Both the position numbers and the translations under genes were made by a program. Under the pieces are notes generated by a model. The model was not told the DNA's origin and did not search any database. It worked only from the letters and a program-made list of their open reading frames with translations. DNA of 64,000 nt from an uncultured bacterium (GTDB lineage Bacteria > Bacteroidota > Bacteroidia > Bacteroidales > Bacteroidaceae), in NCBI GenBank assembly GCA_946546825.1, contig CAMNOK010000002.1, forward strand, positions 1-64,000, in the 5' to 3' direction. Positions within the stretch are counted from its first letter, which is position 1, and every line of letters starts with the position of its first letter. Shown piece by piece: positions 33,888 through 41,594 of the stretch.

Positions 33888-34739
33888 ATGAACAAGAAAA
33901 CCAGAAAGTCACGCAAACACCATCGCCATGGGTCTGTCTTCCATCTCCTTCCTCGTTGGACGTGGTGGTTGGGCGGCATCGCTATGGGAGTGTTCTATGT
34001 ATGGGCTTTCTACTATTTCTTTGTCGGGCCGACGGGCTTCCGTTGGCGTGCGCTCTATGGCGATGCCAACTATCCGGAAGGCTATGAGATTCATGGCATA
34101 GACATTTCTCACTATCAAGGCACTATCGACTGGGATGCGCTTCGTGGAGCACAAATCGACGGATGTCCTTTGCGCTTCATTATTATCAAGTCAACGGAAG
34201 GCTCCACCAAGACCGACAGCCGCTTCAAGGTGAACTTTGAAGAAGCGCGTGAACATGGATTCATTCGTGGTGCTTACCACTTCTGGAGCAATCGCTCTTC
34301 TGCACGCTCGCAAGCCTATTATTTCCTGGAGAAAGTGCAACTGGAAGACGGCGACCTGCCACCTGTTCTCGATATTGAACACATGCCGAAGAACAGGTCG
34401 ATAGAAGACTTCCAGCGCGACGTGCTTACCTGGCTTCACATTGTGGAAGACCGCTATCATGTGAAGCCCATCATCTATACTTACTATAAATTTAAGGAAC
34501 TCTACCTGAGTGCGCCAGTCTTCGATGACTATCCTTATTGGATTGCTCACTACTATGTCGATGAAGTCAAGTACAAGGGACCATGGAAGTTCTGGCAACA
34601 CACAGATGCCGGACGTTTGCCCGGCATCAAAGGGTATGTTGACTTCAATATCTATAATGGTTCATACTATGACCTGAAACAGCTCACCATTGGCAGTGAT
34701 GAGGAAGATGAAGACGAAGAGGTTTTTGAAGAACTGTAG
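33888..34739 (+). CDS. GH25 family lysozyme, membrane-anchored
   Basis: The 283-aa protein has a very basic N-terminus (MNKKTRKSRKHHRHGS), a single membrane segment (WWLGGIAMGVFYVWAFYYFF, about residues 25-44) and a GH25 muramidase domain. The domain begins GIDISHYQGTIDWDAL and contains the catalytic DIE in PPVLDIEHM. It should cut peptidoglycan between MurNAc and GlcNAc, facing the periplasm. The C-terminal tail is strongly acidic (DEEDEDEEVFEEL). ATG 33888 is chosen because upstream in-frame codons belong to the end of pfp and the terminator. It has no visible ribosome binding site or promoter of its own. Confidence 0.9.
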   Translation: MNKKTRKSRKHHRHGSVFHLLPRWTWWLGGIAMGVFYVWAFYYFFVGPTGFRWRALYGDANYPEGYEIHGIDISHYQGTIDWDALRGAQIDGCPLRFIIIKSTEGSTKTDSRFKVNFEEAREHGFIRGAYHFWSNRSSARSQAYYFLEKVQLEDGDLPPVLDIEHMPKNRSIEDFQRDVLTWLHIVEDRYHVKPIIYTYYKFKELYLSAPVFDDYPYWIAHYYVDEVKYKGPWKFWQHTDAGRLPGIKGYVDFNIYNGSYYDLKQLTIGSDEEDEDEEVFEEL

Positions 34740-34770
34740 CAGTATCCTTTTCTGAAAGATGTAGAAACTT

Positions 34771-35637
34771 TCATTGAAGGGCCAAAATCAGGCAGGCCCA
34801 TTGGTCTTCCACTTTTCTTCCTTTCTCTTGAAGTCCGTACTTGGCAGCTTCTTCAAGCAACAGCGGAATGTCATCTTCATAGAAACCGCTCAGAACAAGT
34901 GTGGCTCCGATGTTCATGACATCCTTAAACTGAGGAAGGTCGGCCAGCAGAATGTTGCGGTTGATGTTGGCCACAACTACATCGAAGACACCGCTGACAT
35001 GGGAAAGTACACTTGCATTACCATGAAAGACGGAGAACCCTTTTACCTTGTTGATATCGGCATTGTGTTTGGCATTCTCCACGGCCCACTCGTCAATATC
35101 GTAGCCTACGGCTTCTACTGCGCCAAGCTTCAATGCCGCAATGCTCAGGATGCCAGTTCCGCAACCGCAGTCGAGCAGACGCTTGTCTTTCAGAGATAGG
35201 TTTGTCAGTGCACTCACTACCATGCGGGTGGTTTGGTGAGTGCCGGTGCCAAAGGCCATGCGTGCCTCTATACCTATTAGAACCTGGTAGCCTTCATGTT
35301 CTTGCGGAAGAGGGCGACGAGCGTCGAAGATGAGCACTCTGCCGTCAACGTCTATCGGCTCAAAACCTTCTTCTTCCCATGTGGTGTTCCAATTTGTTTC
35401 GGGCACTTCTTCCAGTGTATAGCTGATGCAGACTTTCTCAATGGGGAAGTCGGCAATGCCTTCGTCCAACTTACTTCTGTCAAATAGTTCTGTCTGTGCG
35501 TAACCGTCAAGTCCGGCTGGAGTATCTTCAAACGACTCGAAGCCGGCTTCTCCGGCCAAGGCTGCTAAAAGGTCTTTGGCGGCTTCTCTCACATTATCCT
35601 CGCAGGTAATGTTGAATCTTGCGGCTGTATATTTCAT
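34771..35637 (-). CDS. prmA: Ribosomal protein L11 methyltransferase
   Basis: The 288-aa SAM-dependent enzyme trimethylates ribosomal protein L11. The SAM-binding motif LLDCGCGTGILSIAALKLGA and the FGTGTHQTTRMVV block that precedes it are typical of PrmA, as is the VVANINRNILL (NxxNP-like) motif. Length is normal. A minus-strand -7 element TAATTTTG (35670-35663) lies 25 nt before the start. It is convergent with the lysozyme gene, with 31 nt between the stops and no strong terminator. Confidence 0.92.
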   Translation of the reverse strand: MKYTAARFNITCEDNVREAAKDLLAALAGEAGFESFEDTPAGLDGYAQTELFDRSKLDEGIADFPIEKVCISYTLEEVPETNWNTTWEEEGFEPIDVDGRVLIFDARRPLPQEHEGYQVLIGIEARMAFGTGTHQTTRMVVSALTNLSLKDKRLLDCGCGTGILSIAALKLGAVEAVGYDIDEWAVENAKHNADINKVKGFSVFHGNASVLSHVSGVFDVVVANINRNILLADLPQFKDVMNIGATLVLSGFYEDDIPLLLEEAAKYGLQEKGRKVEDQWACLILALQ

Positions 35638-35662
35638 ACTTTCTATTGTTTAAAAAACACTG

Positions 35663-35670
35663 CAAAATTA
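35663..35670 (-). promoter_or_regulatory. -7 element of prmA
   Basis: TAATTTTG on the minus strand, 25 nt upstream of the prmA ATG, matches TAnnTTTG. Confidence 0.55.
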
Positions 35671-35712
35671 TAAAAAATAGGGAAAAACCTATCACTGTTT
35701 AGGGTTTTTCCG

Positions 35713-35743
35713 TAACTTTGTGTGCATTTTATTCATAATTTTG
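35713..35743 (+). promoter_or_regulatory. Two overlapping -7-like elements before the aromatic-rich protein gene
   Basis: TAACTTTG at 35713-35720 and TAATTTTG at 35736-35743 both match the -7 consensus, 54 and 31 nt before the ATG. The TTTG of the first could serve as an imperfect -33 for the second (spacing 15). Confidence 0.45.
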
Positions 35744-35774
35744 CGATGACAACAGTAAAAGAAAGGAAATAAAT

Positions 35775-36800
35775 ATGTCTATTCGAGCTTTATTTCTTAC
35801 GGTATCGTTTGTTTTCGTCATGCCTGTCGTGATAATGGCACAGGATGACCTATACTTCGTCCCAAAGACGAAGGCGCAGAAACAAGCGGAACAGGAAGCT
35901 TACGAGAAAGCTTTGTTAAAGCGTCACTATCGTTATGTAAAGAGCCGTCGCGATGTGGATGAGTACAATCGTCGTGCTCCCTTGCAGAGCACGATTGAGA
36001 ATATACAGGAAGATGGTACAGCCGATGATATCATCGACTTCGATGGCGAGACCGGTGTCTATCCCGACTCGTTGGCTGTCGATACGGCCTTTTCCTCTCT
36101 TCCGGAGGCCGGTGCTCCTGATGAAGACTTCACTTACAGCCGTCGGCTCAGTCGCTTTGAAAACTTCATGCCTTGGTACACTGCGACTTATCCGTGGTAC
36201 GACAGCTGGTACGGTTTGTGGGCCGACCCTTGGTATGACCCTTGGTTCTATGGTTACCGTGGCTATCGTTCCTATTGGCGCTCGGCTTATTGGGGATGGT
36301 ATGATCCGTGGTATAACGACTACTATGGTTTTTACAGTCCTTGGTTTAGTAGTTGGTATTATCCTTATTATGGCTGGGCATGGAGAGCTCCTTATTATGG
36401 CTATGCTTATTATGGACATCACGGGGGGCATGGTCACGGTTATGGATATCACGGAGGGGCGATATTGCCCCACTTTGGCACGGGCCGCTCTTCGTTGGCA
36501 GGTCGTACCACAACAGTGCGCGACCGACATCACACTGGTAACCAGAAAAATCCTAACCTCACCTCCGGACGTTCGCGCAATAGTTCATATAATGCCCAAA
36601 GTCGCTTCAACCGCTCTTCTGCCACGCTGACAATTCCGCAACAGTCGGGCACGGTCAATCGTTCTGCAACATCCAGTTGGGGCTCTTCAGGCTCGGGCAG
36701 CTTCTCTCGTTCGGGAGGTTTCGGAGGTTCTCACGGAGGTGGTGGCTCCTTTGGTGGTGGCTCCCGTGGAGGTGGCGGAGGCTTCGGTGGCAGACGCTAA
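35775..36800 (+). CDS. Exported Trp/Tyr-rich and Gly-rich protein of unknown function
   Basis: The 341-aa precursor has a signal peptide ending near MAQ23. Residues 24-130 are a charged region. Residues 131-215 are extremely aromatic, with 14 tryptophans between 134 and 203 and repeated WYDPW/WYGxW motifs. Residues 213-228 are a His-Gly patch (HHGGHGHGYGYHGG). Residues 240-310 are Ser/Arg/Asn-rich, and the last 30 residues are almost pure Gly/Ser/Phe ending GGGGGFGGRR. I recognise no catalytic domain. The composition suggests an adhesive or matrix-like surface protein, or metal binding through the His patch (inference). A FadL-type porin gene follows 65 nt later. Confidence 0.8.
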   Translation: MSIRALFLTVSFVFVMPVVIMAQDDLYFVPKTKAQKQAEQEAYEKALLKRHYRYVKSRRDVDEYNRRAPLQSTIENIQEDGTADDIIDFDGETGVYPDSLAVDTAFSSLPEAGAPDEDFTYSRRLSRFENFMPWYTATYPWYDSWYGLWADPWYDPWFYGYRGYRSYWRSAYWGWYDPWYNDYYGFYSPWFSSWYYPYYGWAWRAPYYGYAYYGHHGGHGHGYGYHGGAILPHFGTGRSSLAGRTTTVRDRHHTGNQKNPNLTSGRSRNSSYNAQSRFNRSSATLTIPQQSGTVNRSATSSWGSSGSGSFSRSGGFGGSHGGGGSFGGGSRGGGGGFGGRR

Positions 36801-36865
36801 ACAGGAGATTTAAAGATCAGCTTGTCATTCAATAAGTAAATAACAATACAAATATTACATTGTAT

Positions 36866-38476
36866 ATGAAAAAGATTTTCATAATAGTTATCGGGGGCTT
36901 GGTAACAAGTCTTTCAGCCATAGCACAGGAAACTTATGAGAATGCCCGAATCTCGGACAACGACTTGAATGGTACTGCCCGCTATGTGGGTATGGGAGGA
37001 GCCATGGACGCTCTGGGCGCCGATATCTCTACGATGTCCTCCAATCCGGCAGGAACCGCGCTGTTTCGTCGTTCGGCAGCCAGCGTCTCGGGAGGACTTG
37101 TCATGCAGAGCGGAACAGAAAAATTCACTGAAGGAAAGAAAACGGAGATGAGCTTCGACCAGTTGGGGTTTGTCATTGCCAAGGAGGTGTCGCAAAACGC
37201 CTGGCTCAATTTCGGTATCAATTATCATAAAAGCAAGAATTTCAACCAGATTCTTCGTGCCACCGGACGTATGGCTGACGGGGCATCGCAGGGTAGGGTG
37301 AGCTACGACAAAGGTGCTTATGGCAATGTGGTAGGCTTGAACGACATCCATTCCAATCCCAATCATCCTCTCGGACAAGAGGTTTATAGCAGCAATCCCT
37401 GTTTCAACCAGCTGGATTGGCTCTACTATAATTCTGTGGTCTATAATCCGGTAATCGAGCCAACGGCTCCTTTCGTATATCATGGAGCTGAAGCCTATGA
37501 CTTCGGACGTTCCCAGCGAGGCTTCATTGCCGCTTACGACTTCAATGTGTCAGGTAACTATGACGACCGCTTCTATTTGGGCCTGACTTTTGGAATCAAG
37601 GATGTTCACTACCGCAACTATTCTGAATACGCAGAGCTCTATGGAGCGAACACGCCTCAATTGGGAGGTATTCTGCTGGAAGACCACCGAAAGATTACCG
37701 GCACCGGATATGACTTGACGTTGGGCCTCATCTACCGTCCTATTGATGCGTCTCCCTTCCGTATCGGCTTGTCTGTCAAGACACCAACCTTCTACGACCT
37801 GAAGTCGAAGAACTATACGGCTATGTTTATTGATACAAATGAGGCTAACGATTATTACCAAGGTCCTTCTGGGCTCGACATTGAAAACACTTATGAATAT
37901 AAGATATACACCCCTTGGCAGTTCGGCCTAAGCGTCGGTCATACCATAGGCAGTGAACTGGCACTCGGTGCTTCGGTCGATTATGCTGACTATCGCTTTA
38001 CCAACAGCCGCATAGATGATTTTGGCTATGATGATTATTATTATGATGGTGCTGACGACGGCACTCATTCAGACAGTGAGATGAACCACAACACAAAGGG
38101 CGTTATGAAGGGAACTTTTACTTTCAAGCTTGGCGGTGAGTATAAGTTTACGCCAGAGGTGGCCCTCCGGCTGGGTTATAACTATATCACACCGCGCTAT
38201 AAGAGCAGTGGCTACAAGGACGGCATGCTCTACTCGCCGGGCAACAACTTCATGTCCACATCCGACTATACCAACTGGAAGTCCACCAATCGTATCACTG
38301 CCGGTTTGGGTTATAGTCATAAGAAGCTATCGGTTGATTTGGCTTATCAGTTCAGTCAGACAGACGGCACGTTTCATCCATTCTTTGATGCCCTTGATAT
38401 AACCAACTGTGCCGAGGCGGTCAAGGTAAGCAACAAACGTCACCAACTGCTAATGACTGTTGGTTGCCGATTTTAA
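36866..38476 (+). CDS. OMPP1/FadL/TodX family outer-membrane protein
   Basis: The 536-aa beta-barrel precursor has a signal peptide (MKKIFIIVIGGLVTSLSAIAQ). The family N-terminus follows: ENARISDNDLNGTARYVGMGGAMDALGADISTMSSNPAGTALFR, with the NPAG motif. Alternating hydrophobic strands end in TVGCRF, a C-terminal aromatic suited to barrel insertion. FadL relatives move hydrophobic molecules across the outer membrane; Bacteroidetes copies are often called hemin receptors on weak grounds. ATG 36866 is used because the codon two positions upstream is only a TTG. It may be co-transcribed with the aromatic-rich protein gene. Confidence 0.88.
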   Translation: MKKIFIIVIGGLVTSLSAIAQETYENARISDNDLNGTARYVGMGGAMDALGADISTMSSNPAGTALFRRSAASVSGGLVMQSGTEKFTEGKKTEMSFDQLGFVIAKEVSQNAWLNFGINYHKSKNFNQILRATGRMADGASQGRVSYDKGAYGNVVGLNDIHSNPNHPLGQEVYSSNPCFNQLDWLYYNSVVYNPVIEPTAPFVYHGAEAYDFGRSQRGFIAAYDFNVSGNYDDRFYLGLTFGIKDVHYRNYSEYAELYGANTPQLGGILLEDHRKITGTGYDLTLGLIYRPIDASPFRIGLSVKTPTFYDLKSKNYTAMFIDTNEANDYYQGPSGLDIENTYEYKIYTPWQFGLSVGHTIGSELALGASVDYADYRFTNSRIDDFGYDDYYYDGADDGTHSDSEMNHNTKGVMKGTFTFKLGGEYKFTPEVALRLGYNYITPRYKSSGYKDGMLYSPGNNFMSTSDYTNWKSTNRITAGLGYSHKKLSVDLAYQFSQTDGTFHPFFDALDITNCAEAVKVSNKRHQLLMTVGCRF

Positions 38477-38505
38477 GTTAAAAAACAGAAAGAATTCGAA
38501 AAACA

Positions 38506-38537
38506 TTTGCGAGAGAGGGGAAAAATGATTATTTTTG
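38506..38537 (+). promoter_or_regulatory. Orphan intergenic promoter
   Basis: TTTG (38506-38509), 20-nt spacer, TATTTTTG (38530-38537): an ideal match between two convergent genes, with no reading frame to drive. Confidence 0.7.
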
Positions 38538-38542
38538 CATAC

Positions 38543-38643
38543 GGTTAATAAAAACAAAATCATAATTATTTGTTTTTTAGTGGTTAATTTAGTTTTAGTA
38601 AGTATGGAAAAAAGGATTTGTCGTGAGACAAGTCCTTTTTTCT
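38543..38643 (+). ncRNA. Candidate small RNA of about 100 nt
   Basis: A perfect-spacing promoter (38506-38537) predicts a start near 38543, and an intrinsic terminator closes the unit at about 38643. The body is AT-rich. The only ATG with a short frame (38604) sits in the terminator stem, so a coding role is unlikely. The unit lies between the 3' ends of the FadL-type gene and hisB. The alternative is that the promoter match is fortuitous and only a bidirectional terminator is real. Confidence 0.5.
38608..38643. terminator. Bidirectional terminator between convergent genes
   Basis: The stem AAAGGATTTGTC / GACAAGTCCTTT (one mismatch, loop GTGA) is flanked by an A-run on the left and a T-run on the right. 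It can therefore terminate the plus-strand unit and the minus-strand hisB transcript. Confidence 0.8.
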
Positions 38644-38697
38644 TGTTCGTTCAGCACGAACATATTCTAATGGGTGAGAGTCCCCAACGCGCCTCGA

Positions 38698-39771
38698 TTA
38701 CAAGGTTCCTTTTGTAGAAGGTAGCTGAAAGTGTTGGATATCTCGGCGAACTGCCATTCTCAGTGCACGGGCCAAAGCCTTGAAGATACCTTCTATCTTG
38801 TGATGTTCGTTCTCACCAGTGGCTTGTATGTTCAGGTTCATTCTTGCTGCATCGCTCAAGCTCTTGAAGAAGTGGAGAAACATCTCCGTGGGCATCTCGC
38901 CGATACGCTCACGATGGAACTCAGCATTCCATATCAGCCACGGGCGTCCACCGAAGTCGAGAGCCACCTGGCACAGGCAGTCGTCCATGGGCAGCGCAAA
39001 ACCGTAGCGTTCAATGCCGCGCTTGTCACCCAGAGCTTTGTTCAGACATTCGCCCAAGGCCAGAGCCGTGTCTTCTATGGTGTGGTGTTCATCCACATGG
39101 AGGTCGCCTTTAGCGTGGATTGTCAGATCCATCATGCCGTGACGTCCAATCTGTTCCAGCATGTGGTCGAAGAATCCGAGACCGGTGTTGATGTCGCAGT
39201 GTCCATTACCGTCGAGGTTCAGCTTGACCAGAATGTCGGTTTCATGGGTTGTGCGGTGTACCTCTGCCGTACGTTCGCCGGCAAACAACAGTTCTGCAAT
39301 ACGGTGCCAATCCATGCCTTCGTTGTCGAGGATAAGGGCTTTGCACCCAAGGTTTTCGGCCAGTTGTCGGTCGGTGTCACGATCGCCGATGACATAGCTG
39401 TTTTCCAGGTCAAACTCCGGGTTGTCGATGTAGTGGCACAGCATGCCCGTTCCCGGCTTTCTCATGGGTGAGTTGTCTTCGGGGAAGTGCCGGTCAATGA
39501 GTTGTTCGTCGAAGGTGATGCCTTCACTCTCCAGTGTCTGGATGATGAAGTTATGAACAGGCCAGAAGGTATCTTCCGGGAAGGAGTCGGTACCCAGACC
39601 GTCTTGGTTGCTCACCATGACGAAGCGAAAGTCGGTGTGTTGGCGAATGAAGGCCAGGCTGTTGAAGACGCCGCGTGTGAACTTCAGTTTCTCAAAGCTG
39701 TCAATCTGTTCGTCTGCAGGTTCCTCGATGAGTGTACCGTCGCGGTCAATGAAGAGAAGTCGTTGTTTCAT
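38698..39771 (-). CDS. hisB: Bifunctional histidinol-phosphatase / imidazoleglycerol-phosphate dehydratase
   Basis: The 357-aa protein catalyses two steps of histidine synthesis. The N-terminal HAD phosphatase has [13 protein letters not shown] at residues 5-17 (DxDGT nucleophile). The C-terminal dehydratase (about 165-357) has the paired metal motifs [15 protein letters not shown] and [18 protein letters not shown]. No other his gene is visible in the window, unlike the usual hisGDCB cluster. It is the last gene of a three-gene minus-strand run, 8 nt behind a membrane-protein gene. Confidence 0.95.
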   Translation of the reverse strand: MKQRLLFIDRDGTLIEEPADEQIDSFEKLKFTRGVFNSLAFIRQHTDFRFVMVSNQDGLGTDSFPEDTFWPVHNFIIQTLESEGITFDEQLIDRHFPEDNSPMRKPGTGMLCHYIDNPEFDLENSYVIGDRDTDRQLAENLGCKALILDNEGMDWHRIAELLFAGERTAEVHRTTHETDILVKLNLDGNGHCDINTGLGFFDHMLEQIGRHGMMDLTIHAKGDLHVDEHHTIEDTALALGECLNKALGDKRGIERYGFALPMDDCLCQVALDFGGRPWLIWNAEFHRERIGEMPTEMFLHFFKSLSDAARMNLNIQATGENEHHKIEGIFKALARALRMAVRRDIQHFQLPSTKGTL

Positions 39772-39779
39772 GTTGTCTG

Positions 39780-40679
39780 TCAGATTTCGGGTTGGTTGTT
39801 GTCAAGAGTCTTTCGTTCTTGTTCTTCACAGCTCACGGCGCCATAGGTGTAGGCTGCCACGAACCACGTCCAGGTGTGAAGGAACATCAGCAACACAGCA
39901 GCCACGGCAAAGGTGACAAGAAAGTTCATGCAGGCCATATAAGAAGGAAGGCCTGTCGGGTCACCATAGGCTTCCCCTTCAAGGGCCATCACCTGTGCAA
40001 AGGTCAAGACGCAGAGGGGTAGGGAGAAGAGCATGCTCACGGCATACCTGATGATGAAGAGGAGCAGAACCACCAGGAAGAGCTTGCCCCAGTGGTGGAA
40101 TCCTTCCCGGTAACCGCTTTTGATGGCAGTGCCAAGTGGTGTGTCGGTGAGCATATATTTCATATATACTACGATGCAGGGGATGAGAGCCATCATAAGA
40201 AGGATAGCCATCACCGCCACAAGTGCCATATAGCCTAAGACGTTGGCTACCATGGTAGGTGCGGCAATATCTTCTGCGCTTTTGCCCATGAACAGGATAG
40301 GTGCTGCAAAGAACGGGATGGCTATGACTATGATGGCTATCATGCAGAGTAGCATGGTGAACTCACGTTTGGCATTGCGTATCGTCGGCAGGTTGTTGAC
40401 CATTGTTGCCGTGGCTGCACGCAGCCAGAAGACACCTGCCATCAGCAGAATGTCGGCTGCTGCCATCACCAGTAGTAATGATATGGGAGGCACACTGAGG
40501 TCGAGTGTTGGGCTGATGCTGCTGATGGCGGCCGTGTAGAGTGTGCCCATGGCGGCAGCTGTCGTCAGCACCGGTGCCCACAACTTGCGCAGTATCTCTT
40601 TGAAGTGGCTGGTGAAAAAGTTCGTTGCTGCAGCAATGCAACTTGCTGCAGAGCGACTCTTGTACAAATCGTTAATCAT
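39780..40679 (-). CDS. Polytopic membrane protein of unknown function
   Basis: The 299-aa protein has about six hydrophobic helices (roughly residues 40-58, 67-86, 115-133, 148-170, 200-225 and 255-275) after an amphipathic N-terminus ([22 protein letters not shown]). There are no recognised motifs. Bacteroidetes proteins of this sort are sometimes mislabelled beta-carotene monooxygenase, for which I see no support. It lies between the SpoU methyltransferase gene (gap 10 nt) and hisB (gap 8 nt). Confidence 0.75.
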   Translation of the reverse strand: MINDLYKSRSAASCIAAATNFFTSHFKEILRKLWAPVLTTAAAMGTLYTAAISSISPTLDLSVPPISLLLVMAAADILLMAGVFWLRAATATMVNNLPTIRNAKREFTMLLCMIAIIVIAIPFFAAPILFMGKSAEDIAAPTMVANVLGYMALVAVMAILLMMALIPCIVVYMKYMLTDTPLGTAIKSGYREGFHHWGKLFLVVLLLFIIRYAVSMLFSLPLCVLTFAQVMALEGEAYGDPTGLPSYMACMNFLVTFAVAAVLLMFLHTWTWFVAAYTYGAVSCEEQERKTLDNNQPEI

Positions 40680-40689
40680 ATCTTTGACT

Positions 40690-41484
40690 TTAATTATTAT
40701 TTCCTTTCAATCTTCTTCTGAACTCCGCACATGTTACGGCTGTAGCGATGGCCACGTTCAAACTGTCAGCAGTGGGGCGGCCTGCGGGGAAGTTCGGAAT
40801 GAGCAGCCGGTGGGTCAGGCGGCGAGCCACCTCTTCGGAGATGCCGTTACCCTCATTACCCATGACGAGCAGACCATTGGCTGTCAGCTCGCTTGAGTAG
40901 AGGTCGTCGCCATTGAGCAGGGTGCCATAGACAGGCGTTCCCGCTGGTAGCCCATCTATCACTTTCTGCAGATCGGCATAGACCACTTCTACACGGGCCA
41001 AGCTGCCCATGGTGGCTTGTATGACCTTCGGATTATAGATATCGGCAGTGTCGTGGCTGCAGATGATGAGCTCTATTCCAAACCAGTCGGCAATGCGGAT
41101 GATGGTGCCGAGGTTTCCGGGATCCTGCACCCCATCGAGGGCGATGACCAACTCTTTCTCAGTTCGATGGCACCAATGGGCTGTTGCATGGATGTTGTCG
41201 GCTGTCAATGGAATGGGGAAGAGTCCCAGCACATCCTGAGGATGTTGCAGAAAGCTGACCTTCGACAGCTCTTCGGGACTCACCATGCACAACTCGTCGC
41301 ACAGCCTTGAAAGCTCTGCGTTGTGCTCGGCCCACTGCTGTGTGGCAACCAGCAGACGGGCACGACCCCGTTCCAGCAGGTCGGCCACCACCTTCGGACC
41401 CTCTGCTACAAATAGCTGGTGTTCTCGTCGTCCCTTCTTCTGACCAAGCGAACGAATGAGCTTTATCTTTGTCTTACTGAGCAT
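40690..41484 (-). CDS. TrmH/SpoU family RNA 2'-O-methyltransferase
   Basis: The 264-aa SPOUT enzyme has an N-terminal substrate-binding domain (KTKIKLIRSLGQKKGRREHQLFVAEGPKVVADLL) and the three SpoU motifs: ALDGVQDPGNLGTIIRIADWFGI, VMGNEGNGIS and IPN...ADSLNVAIATAV. The target is probably rRNA or tRNA; the exact nucleotide cannot be told. A minus-strand -7 element TATATTTG (41538-41531) is followed by a strong AAAGGAGG (41510-41503). That Shine-Dalgarno-like sequence is 18 nt from the ATG, too far for normal use. Confidence 0.9.
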   Translation of the reverse strand: MLSKTKIKLIRSLGQKKGRREHQLFVAEGPKVVADLLERGRARLLVATQQWAEHNAELSRLCDELCMVSPEELSKVSFLQHPQDVLGLFPIPLTADNIHATAHWCHRTEKELVIALDGVQDPGNLGTIIRIADWFGIELIICSHDTADIYNPKVIQATMGSLARVEVVYADLQKVIDGLPAGTPVYGTLLNGDDLYSSELTANGLLVMGNEGNGISEEVARRLTHRLLIPNFPAGRPTADSLNVAIATAVTCAEFRRRLKGNNN

Positions 41485-41530
41485 ATACTTTCTTTTCTAT
41501 AACCTCCTTTGCAACTTTCCCTTTAAGATG

Positions 41531-41538
41531 CAAATATA
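41531..41538 (-). promoter_or_regulatory. -7 element of the SpoU methyltransferase run
   Basis: TATATTTG on the minus strand, 46 nt before the ATG at 41484. Confidence 0.5.
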
Positions 41539-41581
41539 CAACAAAAATCATAGATAAGACTTCTTTCACCGAAAAATTTCG

Positions 41582-41589
41582 TAATTTTG
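41582..41589 (+). promoter_or_regulatory. -7 element directly abutting the start of the TamA-like gene
   Basis: TAATTTTG matches TAnnTTTG and ends 5 nt before GTG 41595, so transcription would begin at or next to the start codon. Confidence 0.55.
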
Positions 41590-41594
41590 CAGTT

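Noticed and set aside
36482-36790. Glycine-rich C-terminus as evidence of frameshift
   Set aside because: The frame stays open with consistent Gly/Ser/Arg composition to a normal stop at 36800, so it is a genuine low-complexity tail.
38535-38717. 60-codon plus-strand frame
   Set aside because: It begins in the -7 element of the intergenic promoter and runs through the terminator into hisB antisense.
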